In this document: positions 1 through 5,565 of the stretch, in pieces
Layout: the number at the start of each line of letters is the position of its first letter
Position numbering within the stretch: position 1 is the first letter of the stretch
From: an uncultured Bdellovibrio sp.
GTDB taxonomy: Bacteria > Bdellovibrionota > Bdellovibrionia > Bdellovibrionales > Bdellovibrionaceae
Direction of reading: 5' to 3'
NCBI GenBank assembly: GCA_946480995.1
Contig: CAMLMF010000084.1
Span: 1-8,780, forward strand
DNA: 8,780 nucleotides
Position numbers and translations under genes: made by a program
The notes under the pieces: generated by a model
What the model saw: the letters and a program-made list of their open reading frames with translations, nothing else
Told to the model about the DNA's origin: nothing
Database searches by the model: none

Positions 1-10
1 GCAAGGCGGA

Positions 11-310
11 ATGGCTCAGTTGATGAAACAAGCCAACCAAATGCAAATGAAAATGAAAAAAGCCCAAGAAGAACTTGCGACGAAAGAATACGAAGCAACT
101 TCTGGTGGTGGCGCAGTAAAAGTTAAAGTCAATGGCGATCACAAAATGGTCTCTTTGACTATCGATCCTGAAGTTCTAAAAGCGGGCGACGTTGAAATGC
201 TTCAAGACATGGTTTTGACTGCAACAAACGAAGCTATGAAAACTGCCAAAGATGTCTCTGCTAAAGAGATGGAAAAAATCACTGGCGGCCTTAACATCCC
301 AGGATTTTAA
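11..310 (+). CDS. ebfC: YbaB/EbfC family nucleoid-associated protein (start possibly upstream of the window)
   Basis: This is a small DNA-binding protein of the YbaB/EbfC family, which forms dimers and binds DNA without strong sequence preference; it is usually encoded between dnaX and recR. The sequence shows the typical N-terminal helix rich in Met, Gln and Lys (residues 1-25), the Gly-Gly-Gly turn near residue 33, the beta strand segment VKVKVNGDHKMVSLTIDPE and a C-terminal helix ending in a Gly-rich tail (GGLNIPGF). At 99 residues it is close to the usual 100-110. The reading frame stays open to the left edge, with Gln-Gly-Gly codons just before this ATG. Family members often begin with a Gly-rich stretch there, so the true start may lie outside the window. 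The following recR gene supports the assignment. No promoter can be seen because the left flank is missing. Confidence 0.9.
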   Translation: MAQLMKQANQMQMKMKKAQEELATKEYEATSGGGAVKVKVNGDHKMVSLTIDPEVLKAGDVEMLQDMVLTATNEAMKTAKDVSAKEMEKITGGLNIPGF

Positions 311-312
311 TC

Positions 313-349
313 GGCCGGAAGGCCACAGTGCTGAAGCGCCTTCGGGCGC
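313..349 (+). other. Two tandem small hairpins with GNRA and UUCG tetraloops in the ebfC-recR gap
   Basis: The first hairpin is GGCC (313-316), loop GGAA, GGCC (321-324), and the second is GCGCC (336-340), loop TTCG, GGCGC (345-349). GGAA fits the GNRA loop class, and the second is the very stable cUUCGg form. No T tract follows either one, so they do not look like an intrinsic terminator. In the transcript they would lie just ahead of the recR ribosome site. They may protect or segment the mRNA or tune recR translation; this is inferred from the sequence alone. Confidence 0.5.
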
Positions 350-356
350 GTAAGCT

Positions 357-369
357 GGAGTAGCGTTTG
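357..369 (+). promoter_or_regulatory. Ribosome binding site and TTG start codon of recR
   Basis: GGAG at 357-360 lies six bases before TTG at 367-369. The protein read from this TTG begins with the usual RecR N-terminus and has the normal family length, and no ATG in this frame gives a complete protein. The rare start codon is therefore well supported. Confidence 0.75.
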
Positions 370-981
370 TTACACATTTCTGCTTTAGAAAAATTAACCC
401 ATGAGCTGAGCCGTCTTCCCGGAATCGGACCGAAGACTGCGCAGCGCTTGGCGTATTACATTCTAAGATCGCACAACGAATTCCCCGCAAATCTAAGCGA
501 GGCTTTGTTGCGCGTGAAAGCAGAAGTTCACGAATGCCCTCGTTGCTTTAACTACACCGATGCAGATCTGTGCCGTTATTGCGAAGATCCGCACCGTTCT
601 GACGATTCTTTGTGTATCGTGGAAGAACCTGCAGACATTATGCGTATTGAATCCTCTGGTGCCTTCCGCGGTCGTTACCATGTTTTACATGGAGCGATTT
701 CACCTTTAGAAGGAATCGGCCCTAAGGAATTAAAGATCCAAGAGCTTTTGAACCGTGTAAATGACGGAATCGAAGGCAATGGTCCGGTTATTAAAGAAAT
801 CATCCTCGCGTTGGACGCCGATCTTGAGGGTGATACGACGATTTTGTACCTTGCTAAGCAACTTCAAGGGAAAGATTTGAAACTTTCTCGCATCGCCCAT
901 GGAGTTCCTATTGGCAGCGACATCGATTTCATAGATGATAGAACTATGGGACGTGCCCTGCAAAATAGAGTGGAGCTGTAA
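367..981 (+). CDS. recR: Recombination mediator protein RecR
   Basis: RecR works with RecO (and RecF) in the cytoplasm to load RecA on single-stranded DNA at gaps. The 204 residues match the usual length of about 200. The helix-hairpin-helix motif LPGIGPKTAQRLA is at about 17-29. A four-cysteine zinc finger uses Cys57, Cys60, Cys69 and Cys72. The Toprim domain begins at about 82 (CIVEEPADIMRIE), continues through GAISPLEGIGP (109-119) and the acidic LALDADLEGDTT segment (147-158), and the protein ends in the typical RIAHGVPIGSDIDFIDD and GRALQNR blocks. Translation starts at TTG with a good ribosome site. The stop codon overlaps the mglA start by one base (TAATG at 979-983), which points to translational coupling. 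The ebfC-recR pair is a widespread arrangement. Confidence 0.96.
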   Translation: MLHISALEKLTHELSRLPGIGPKTAQRLAYYILRSHNEFPANLSEALLRVKAEVHECPRCFNYTDADLCRYCEDPHRSDDSLCIVEEPADIMRIESSGAFRGRYHVLHGAISPLEGIGPKELKIQELLNRVNDGIEGNGPVIKEIILALDADLEGDTTILYLAKQLQGKDLKLSRIAHGVPIGSDIDFIDDRTMGRALQNRVEL

Positions 982-1574
982 TGTCATTTATTAACTACAA
1001 CGCCAAAGAAATTCACTGCAAAGTCGTGTATTACGGTCCTTCATTGGGCGGTAAGACAACGAACATTCAGTGGGTTTACCAAAAAACAGCAGAGGATCAA
1101 AAATCCAAGCTTGTGGCATTGAACACAGACATTGAGCGCACCCTGTTCTTTGACTTCTTACCTTTAAACGTCGGCGACATCCGCGGCTTTAAAACGCGCT
1201 TTCATCTTTATACGGTTCCTGGCCAAGTGGTTTACGATGCTTCTCGCAAATTGATCTTAAAGGGTCTTGATGGCGTGATTTTCGTGGCTGATTCGCAAAT
1301 TGAACGTATGGATGAAAACCTGGAAGCACTTCGCAATTTAGAGCGTAACTTGGAACAACAAGGTTACGACATCCGCGAAATCCCATTGATCATGCAGTAC
1401 AACAAACGCGATCTTCCTAATGTGGCTTCTTTAGCTGAACTAAGAAGCGCTTTAAACCCGTACAATGCGCCAGAGATTGAAAGCTGTGCTTCTGAAGGCA
1501 AAGGCGTGTTTGAATCGCTTAAAACTGTCTCTAAGTCCATTATTCATGTTCTTAAAGGAGGAACGACTCTTTAG
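981..1574 (+). CDS. mglA: MglA-type Ras-like GTPase (cell polarity and motility switch)
   Basis: MglA is a small cytoplasmic GTPase that marks the leading pole in Myxococcus. In Bdellovibrio it has been linked to prey invasion and to the pole protein RomR. The P-loop is GPSLGGKTTN (19-28), with Lys25 and Thr26. Switch I contains Arg53 and Thr54, switch II is TVPGQ (78-82) with the MglA-typical Thr78 and Gln82, and the base-recognition motif is NKRD (141-144). ASEGKGV near 174 fits the final G-box. At 197 residues the protein is full length with all nucleotide-binding motifs intact. It overlaps recR by one base, with GGAG at 972-975 as ribosome site inside recR, so expression probably follows ebfC-recR. 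No mglB-like gene for its activating partner is adjacent. The Rab/Arf-like GTPase class is certain; the polarity role follows from the family. Confidence 0.95.
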   Translation: MSFINYNAKEIHCKVVYYGPSLGGKTTNIQWVYQKTAEDQKSKLVALNTDIERTLFFDFLPLNVGDIRGFKTRFHLYTVPGQVVYDASRKLILKGLDGVIFVADSQIERMDENLEALRNLERNLEQQGYDIREIPLIMQYNKRDLPNVASLAELRSALNPYNAPEIESCASEGKGVFESLKTVSKSIIHVLKGGTTL

Positions 1575-1583
1575 TCGTTCTCC
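1557..1583 (+). other. Stem-loop spanning the mglA stop codon
   Basis: GAACGACT (1561-1568) pairs perfectly with AGTCGTTC (1573-1580) around a CTTT loop. The stem can extend by GGA/TCC (1557-1559 with 1581-1583) around one bulged G. The mglA TAG stop (1572-1574) sits at the loop edge and in the stem. No T tract follows, so it is not a classical terminator. It could be a 3' end stabiliser or a Rho-associated end; its function is unknown. Confidence 0.5.
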
Positions 1584-1610
1584 GACCGAGTTAGACTCCC
1601 CCAAAGATCT

Positions 1611-1638
1611 TTGACCTTCCCGGTAGCTATGTTATACG
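1611..1638 (+). promoter_or_regulatory. Possible sigma70-type promoter for nadA
   Basis: TTGACC (1611-1616) resembles a -35 box. TATACG (1633-1638), 16 bases further on, matches four of six -10 positions. A second -10-like TATACT (1663-1668) lies closer to nadA but has no convincing -35 box. Transcription from the first would start about 40 bases before the gene. The call rests on sequence match only. Confidence 0.4.
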
Positions 1639-1684
1639 AGCCCTGTCTTTATTTCGTTAGGGTATACTAAGCCCCGAGGTATCT

Positions 1685-2650
1685 ATGGGTTATGATGTTG
1701 CGGCTGATATTCAGCGTCTGAAAAAAGAGAAAAATGCTGTGATCTTGGCTCACTATTATGAAGATGGTGATATTCAAGATGTTGCTGACTATGTCGGCGA
1801 TAGCTTTTATTTGGCAAAGATGGGGCAACAGGTTCAGCAGCAAGTTATCTTGTTAGCTGGCGTTGTGTTCATGGCTGAATCTGTGAAGATTTTAAATCCT
1901 ACGAAGACTGTTTTGGTGCCGGACCTTGAGGCGAGCTGTTCGTTGGTGAAAGGTGCGCCTTACGATCAGTACTTGGCTTGGCGTCGCAAACATCCAGACG
2001 GAGTCGCTGTCACTTACATTAATTCCAGCGCTGAAGTGAAATCGATTTCTGATGTGATCATTACTTCTTCAAACGCGCAGCAAATTGTTGAATCGATCCC
2101 TAAAGATCGCAAAATTCTTTTTGGACCGGATCAACACTTGGGTCGCTGGTTGTCGAAAAAATTAGGCCGCGAGTTTGAATTGTGGCCTGGTGCTTGCGAA
2201 GTGCATGTTCTGTTCAACGCGAAAAGATTGCATGAGCTGATCTTGCAACATCCAGACGCGGTAGTGATCGCACATCCAGAGTGTGATGAATCCGTCTTGG
2301 CCCATGCGCAAGTGATCGGATCGACATCGCGCTTGCTCGAAGAAGTGCAAAAGAATCCTGCGAAAAAGTTTATCGTCGCGACAGAAACTGGGATCTTTCA
2401 TCAGATGCAAAAGTTGCGTCCTGATGTCGAACTGATCCAAGCGCCGGTGTTGGATTCAGGATGCCTCTGCAACAACTGCCCTTACATGAAAATGAACTCG
2501 ATGGATAAGATCAAACACGCGCTGGAGACTTTAACTCCACAAGTGGGATTGTCTGAAGACTTGCGCCTGAAAGCCAAAGTTTCTTTAGATCGCATGATGG
2601 ATATCACAAGTGGCAAGCCTGTTACTTGGCCTGCAGAGTTCTCTGTCTAA
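1685..2650 (+). CDS. nadA: Quinolinate synthase NadA
   Basis: NadA condenses iminoaspartate with dihydroxyacetone phosphate to quinolinate in de novo NAD synthesis, using a [4Fe-4S] cluster in the cytoplasm. The 321-residue protein carries the three conserved blocks: LAHYYEDGDIQDVADYVGDS (21-40), MAESVKILNPTKTVLVPD followed by Cys85 in LEASCSL, and GPDQHLGRW with Cys171 in WPGACEVH. HPEC (197-200), VIGSTS, the TETG segment with Glu234, and CLCNNCPYMKMNS (260-272) also match, with Cys265 as the likely third cluster ligand. The internal thiolate arrangement CxCxxC is a known variant of this tail motif. A ribosome site GAGG (1676-1679) lies five bases before the ATG. No nadB or nadC is adjacent, so the pathway genes are dispersed or absent nearby. 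Nothing is broken or missing. Confidence 0.97.
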   Translation: MGYDVAADIQRLKKEKNAVILAHYYEDGDIQDVADYVGDSFYLAKMGQQVQQQVILLAGVVFMAESVKILNPTKTVLVPDLEASCSLVKGAPYDQYLAWRRKHPDGVAVTYINSSAEVKSISDVIITSSNAQQIVESIPKDRKILFGPDQHLGRWLSKKLGREFELWPGACEVHVLFNAKRLHELILQHPDAVVIAHPECDESVLAHAQVIGSTSRLLEEVQKNPAKKFIVATETGIFHQMQKLRPDVELIQAPVLDSGCLCNNCPYMKMNSMDKIKHALETLTPQVGLSEDLRLKAKVSLDRMMDITSGKPVTWPAEFSV

Positions 2651-2664
2651 GCTTAGGCACGACG

Positions 2665-2686
2665 GTGGTCGAGGTCTCTCGGCCAC
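2665..2686 (+). terminator. Stem-loop after nadA, possible terminator without T tract
   Basis: GTGGTCGAG (2665-2673) pairs with CTCGGCCAC (2678-2686) around a GTCT loop, giving nine pairs including one G-U. It starts 15 bases after the nadA stop, a usual place for a transcript end. The sequence behind it is not T-rich until a short T5 about 20 bases later, so efficient intrinsic termination is uncertain. Confidence 0.45.
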
Positions 2687-2723
2687 TTCATAAAATACTG
2701 AAGCCCTTTTTACGCTATTTATG

Positions 2724-2736
2724 TCTCAGTCTGAGA
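2724..2736. promoter_or_regulatory. Short perfect palindrome upstream of the PilZ-like gene, possible operator
   Basis: TCTCAG and CTGAGA flank a single central T, giving a 13-base symmetric site about 120 bases before the PilZ-like gene start. The central spacing is too tight for a good full-length hairpin, though a five-pair stem with a GTC loop is possible. The symmetry therefore suits a dimeric protein site at least as well as an RNA structure. No regulator is identified, and chance occurrence is not excluded. Confidence 0.25.
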
Positions 2737-2855
2737 TGTTTGCATTTTTCACTTGGTAAATTTTTAAGTTCCCACTTTTTCCCTTAACTTTGGTCCAGTC
2801 CTTCCGAAGAGTTTAATGTCAGATGTTGATGTAACTGTTTCGAAGGTAGGTAAAG

Positions 2856-3245
2856 ATGGGAAGCGTAAAAAATCGAAGAGTGGCTCCACGGAAAGAGGTC
2901 TCTCCCATTCATGTGTCATATTTAACTTCACTGGATGACTTCGCAAAAATTGCGAAGAACTGTGAAATTATCGAGGCTTCTTCTTCCGGACTATTATTGC
3001 TAGTAAAACGGGAAGACCTGATTCCTAGCGCACTTCGCAAGAACTTAACTTTGGATGCCCTTATCGGGGATCGCATCTTTATGCATCTTGAAGAAATGAA
3101 CTTAGAAATTTCTGGTGTGATTACACGCACACAGCTGGTCGGTAAAAAAGGGTTCCACATCGCTGTCGATTACAGCGAGGATGCTCCTGAATACTGGCGA
3201 GAATGTTTAATGGATCTGCTGCCTCAACCTGGCGAGCTTGATTAA
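2856..3245 (+). CDS. Small PilZ-like domain protein, possible cyclic-di-GMP receptor
   Basis: PilZ domains bind cyclic-di-GMP through an N-terminal RxxxR and a [D/N]xSxxG motif. Here RVAPR gives Arg8 and Arg12, and EASSSG (40-45) keeps the Ser and Gly but has Glu where Asp or Asn is usual. Strand-like segments follow (DRIFMHLEEMNLEISGVITR and KGFHIAVDYSE), with a C-terminal helix near WRECLMDLL, so the 129 residues could be one complete domain with no partner domain. No signal peptide or membrane segment is seen, so it should be cytoplasmic. An in-frame stop just upstream fixes the start to this ATG or later, and AGG (2848-2850) is a modest ribosome site. The gene stands alone between nadA and a strong terminator. 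The fold call is fairly good; ligand binding is unproven because of the Glu. Confidence 0.7.
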   Translation: MGSVKNRRVAPRKEVSPIHVSYLTSLDDFAKIAKNCEIIEASSSGLLLLVKREDLIPSALRKNLTLDALIGDRIFMHLEEMNLEISGVITRTQLVGKKGFHIAVDYSEDAPEYWRECLMDLLPQPGELD

Positions 3246-3252
3246 GACTTCC

Positions 3253-3282
3253 AAAGCGCACCCTCAACGGTGCGCTTTTTTT
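3253..3282 (+). terminator. Intrinsic terminator after the PilZ-like gene
   Basis: AGCGCACC (3255-3262) pairs with GGTGCGCT (3269-3276) around CTCAAC. Seven T follow (3276-3282), and AAA before the stem adds pairs. The end of the T tract overlaps the stop codon of the opposing phosphatase gene. On the minus strand the hairpin is followed only by TTT, so termination there would be weaker. Confidence 0.92.
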
Positions 3283-3910
3283 ATATGTAAGTTCGTTGTC
3301 CTCGCGGGATGTGCCCCATATCCGCAAAACCTAACAAAGTCGTATAACCTTTGTTGTCCACACGAATCGTCGTGATTGAACACTGCTCTAGGTCCATCTT
3401 CACCCACTTCTTGGGATCAATTCCTAAAGCCTTACAGACCCAATAACGAATAACATTACCGTGGGCCACGACGACGACCGAAGACTTCGATTTTTTAGGG
3501 GCTTTAAATAAAAATTCATAGGCCTTTTCCGCCTTTATTTTGTTCGCCTTCATCACCACGTGGTGCGCTTTTGTAAGCTTCGTAACTTTTTCTAGACCAG
3601 GCAGAATTCCTTCGCGCAAGAAGTCCTTTTGGATCGCCTTCATGCCACATTCGCTTTCAATATAGGTCGCCGTTTCAATAGCCCGCGGCATCGTGCTGGC
3701 AAAGAGCTTATCTGGATTTATTTCCTTAATAACTTTTGCGGCTAGCTTAGCTTGAGCTCGACCCTTTTCAGTCAATTTTTCGGTTGGTTCTGATGTGTAC
3801 TGACCATGGCGAACGAAGACGATTGTTTTGTAAATTTTTGGATCTAATGTCGGCATAAATTTATCTGAACACGTCCTGTTTTCACGGGCAAGCGTGCTCT
3901 TATGTTTCAT
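3281..3910 (-). CDS. Histidine phosphatase superfamily protein, PGAM5-like
   Basis: Members of this superfamily form a phospho-histidine intermediate. The catalytic block FVRHGQYTS (about 32-40) is present, with the usual second-half histidine in VVVAHGNVIRYWVC (148-161). LTEKGRAQA, FASTMPRAIETATYI and the acidic LREGILPG complete the active site. The HGNVIRYWVCKALG stretch, SITTIRVDNKG and the C-terminal GHIPRGQRTYI tail resemble PGAM5, a Ser/Thr protein phosphatase best known from animal mitochondria, more than GpmA-type mutases. No signal peptide is evident. Neither candidate start, this ATG nor the ATG 54 bases inside (Met19, shortly before the catalytic core), has a clear Shine-Dalgarno site; an in-frame stop at 3935-3937 limits extension. 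It is a single gene divergent from the lipoprotein gene. Protein phosphatase activity is an inference and the substrate is unknown. Confidence 0.88.
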   Translation of the reverse strand: MKHKSTLARENRTCSDKFMPTLDPKIYKTIVFVRHGQYTSEPTEKLTEKGRAQAKLAAKVIKEINPDKLFASTMPRAIETATYIESECGMKAIQKDFLREGILPGLEKVTKLTKAHHVVMKANKIKAEKAYEFLFKAPKKSKSSVVVVAHGNVIRYWVCKALGIDPKKWVKMDLEQCSITTIRVDNKGYTTLLGFADMGHIPRGQRTYI

Positions 3911-4027
3911 TAGAATTCTGTTTTTGTAAACCGCTTAAGACCAAAGTACATCATTTTCAAATTCACTCCTCTTGCGTCGAATTCTCATATTAAATCTAAG
4001 GTGTCCAATAACACTTAAGGAGTTTTC

Positions 4028-4789
4028 ATGAAATTTACGGCAGCTAAATTTGCGCTTGCTTGTCTTATGATCGCAGGTCTTTCAGGATGTAAAACGTCAA
4101 CAGAAGGTAACAACCTAGTTGATAAAATTCGTATCAATAACAACAAACTTACTTTCGAATACGTGACAACTTTTTCTGAAAACGTTGAGGCAAGTATCGA
4201 AGGTGACATTCCAGTTGGCAAATACGGCAATATCTCGTTCTTTAACGATGCCACAGGTCGCTTAAATATCGGTTTAGGTTTTACTTATGAGATCTTTGCA
4301 GACACTGGCTTGCAAGAAGTGACAACTTTACCAAATGGTGCAAGATTCCCTGCCATCGTCACAGGCCCTATGTTGCAAATGCCTATCAGTAATTCTGGCA
4401 AAGGCAACATGTACATCCTTTTGGATAAATCAGGTTCATTTGGTGAAGGTGTTAAGTTAGCAGGTCTTGCTTGGGAACTTTCAAGTGTACAAAACAACTT
4501 CCCAGAAATTTCAATCACACAAAGCTTCTATAACGACAAAAAACAGCGTGTGGCTTCATTCACTCTTTACGGCCCTCGCACTGTGAATGGCGCAACAATG
4601 CCAGGCGGCTTGTTCGTTGTCGGTGATATCAATTCTATCATCGGTTCAAAATCAAAAGTTTATCGTGGCGAAGCCAACATCCATGGTCCAGCAGCTAGCC
4701 AGTACAAATCTGAAATCGCTCAACGTGATTTGTTGAAAATTTCAGAAAGAGCTTTGGCTAACCACGGCATTAAATTGCACTTCCAATAA
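4028..4789 (+). CDS. Predicted lipoprotein of unknown function
   Basis: The N-terminus is a lipoprotein signal: Lys2 and Lys7, a hydrophobic stretch at 8-17 and the lipobox LSGC at 18-21, so Cys21 would be acylated and the mature protein of about 233 residues anchored in a membrane facing the periplasm or cell surface. Position +2 is Lys, not the inner-membrane-retention Asp, which favours the outer membrane if Escherichia coli rules hold. I do not recognise the mature domain. It is rich in Gly, Asn and short alternating segments such as GNISFFND and RLNIGLGFTYEIF, suggesting beta structure, and ends with a charged helix-like region near 230-245. The ribosome site AAGGAG (4017-4022) is near perfect with five-base spacing, suggesting strong translation. 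The gene stands alone with its own terminator. I could not identify a clear promoter in the 117-base divergent gap. Confidence 0.85.
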   Translation: MKFTAAKFALACLMIAGLSGCKTSTEGNNLVDKIRINNNKLTFEYVTTFSENVEASIEGDIPVGKYGNISFFNDATGRLNIGLGFTYEIFADTGLQEVTTLPNGARFPAIVTGPMLQMPISNSGKGNMYILLDKSGSFGEGVKLAGLAWELSSVQNNFPEISITQSFYNDKKQRVASFTLYGPRTVNGATMPGGLFVVGDINSIIGSKSKVYRGEANIHGPAASQYKSEIAQRDLLKISERALANHGIKLHFQ

Positions 4790-4814
4790 GAGACTTATTT
4801 TAAGTTAAATTAGA

Positions 4815-4848
4815 ATGGGCACGGGTTGATCCCCTGCCCATTTTTTTT
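4815..4848 (+). terminator. Intrinsic terminator after the lipoprotein gene
   Basis: ATGGGCA (4815-4821) pairs with TGCCCAT (4835-4841). After one C-C mismatch, GGG (4823-4825) pairs with CCC (4831-4833) around a TTGAT loop. Eight T follow (4841-4848). The last T bases overlap the stop codon of the opposing gene. The minus strand lacks a T tract after the hairpin, so the terminator works in the plus direction. Confidence 0.93.
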
Positions 4849-5485
4849 AGACAAGGTCCACAAACGGCGGCAAGCCCACTTCAGAGACAATCACCACGGA
4901 ATAATGTGGCGGCAAGAACCAACTGATGGCTTCAGCGATACCTGCGTGCTCTTTCGTTGGTGGGTTCCCCAAAGATTCTAAAGAAAATGCTAAATCATAA
5001 TGTTTACGATCCGCACTCATCACCAAAATGCGTGGACGATGAACGGCTTGATCCATAAAGAACTGTTTTAAAATATTGCGCACATACTGAGGCAAGTATT
5101 GAGGTGTTGGCGGGCCGGCATGAAGTTTTTGGCCCTTTTCCATTTCCACAGTGCCCGCTGGAGCTTCGTCAGCTGTTCTGTAAAACAAGCCGGTTTCTTT
5201 GAAGTGCCAAAGCATGCCGTAGGTAAAAACATAATCAGGATAGCTTTTCGTTGGATTGATCGCTAAGCCCACACCTTTTAAAGACAACCACTGCATAATC
5301 TTGTTCGCGGACTCTGTCGCATCAGGCGAAGTTTCTGCCAACAGATACGGCCACCCGTCAGGTCCTTTTTGAGGAGCATCATGCAAGAGCTTTAAATTGC
5401 TTTGCGTGATCGCCATAAAGAAATCAATTTCCCACTGATGGTCACGTTTTTCGTCGGGAATATTTATTAGTTCTTGAAGGCTCAT
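4847..5485 (-). CDS. Hypothetical protein of 212 residues, no recognised family
   Basis: I do not recognise this protein. It has no signal peptide or membrane segment and is probably cytoplasmic. It looks like a complete globular alpha/beta protein: an N-terminal helical region (LQELINIPDEKRDHQWEID), a segment with DGWPYLLAET near residue 43, a helical stretch (ESANKIMQWLSLKG), and a central YPDYVFTYGMLWHF block. The Pro-rich linker PPTPQYLPQYV lies near 125, and a C-terminal strand-helix-strand region contains RILVMSADRKHYDLAFSLE and HYSVVIVSEVGLPPFVDLV. No catalytic signature is evident. The ATG has GGGAG four bases upstream as ribosome site. It lies 80 bases behind the chemoreceptor stop on the same strand with no clear terminator between, so it may be read from its own promoter or by readthrough. 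Coding is supported by length, ribosome site and the convergent terminator at its end. Confidence 0.8.
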   Translation of the reverse strand: MSLQELINIPDEKRDHQWEIDFFMAITQSNLKLLHDAPQKGPDGWPYLLAETSPDATESANKIMQWLSLKGVGLAINPTKSYPDYVFTYGMLWHFKETGLFYRTADEAPAGTVEMEKGQKLHAGPPTPQYLPQYVRNILKQFFMDQAVHRPRILVMSADRKHYDLAFSLESLGNPPTKEHAGIAEAISWFLPPHYSVVIVSEVGLPPFVDLV

Positions 5486-5514
5486 AGGGCTCCCTGCAAC
5501 AGAGGTAAAAGCAG

Positions 5515-5543
5515 TTTTTATGCCCGTTTTATAAGGAGGTCAA
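5515..5543 (-). promoter_or_regulatory. Possible promoter for the 212-residue hypothetical gene
   Basis: On the minus strand TTGACC (5543-5538) resembles a -35 box, and TAAAAA (5520-5515), 17 bases on, matches four of six -10 positions. Transcription would start about 22-25 bases before the gene. The box lies in the gap behind the chemoreceptor, which would let the downstream gene be expressed separately. Confidence 0.4.
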
Positions 5544-5565
5544 GGAAAGGGGACGCCGCACTATT

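Noticed and set aside
176..490. Minus-strand open frame of 104 residues across ebfC and recR.
   Set aside because: It lies opposite two well supported genes and shows no recognisable protein features.
2764..2946. Minus-strand open frame of 60 residues across the gap before the PilZ-like gene.
   Set aside because: It overlaps the PilZ-like gene start in antisense and has no good ribosome site or domain.
3911..4027. Promoter pair in the divergent gap between the phosphatase and lipoprotein genes.
   Set aside because: Promoters must exist for both genes, but I found no -35/-10 combination good enough to place either one.
5533..5541. Near perfect ribosome-site-like AAGGAGGTC on the plus strand in the gap behind the chemoreceptor.
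   Set aside because: No start codon follows at a usable distance. On the minus strand the same bases fall in and just beside the -35-like box, so the match is probably incidental.
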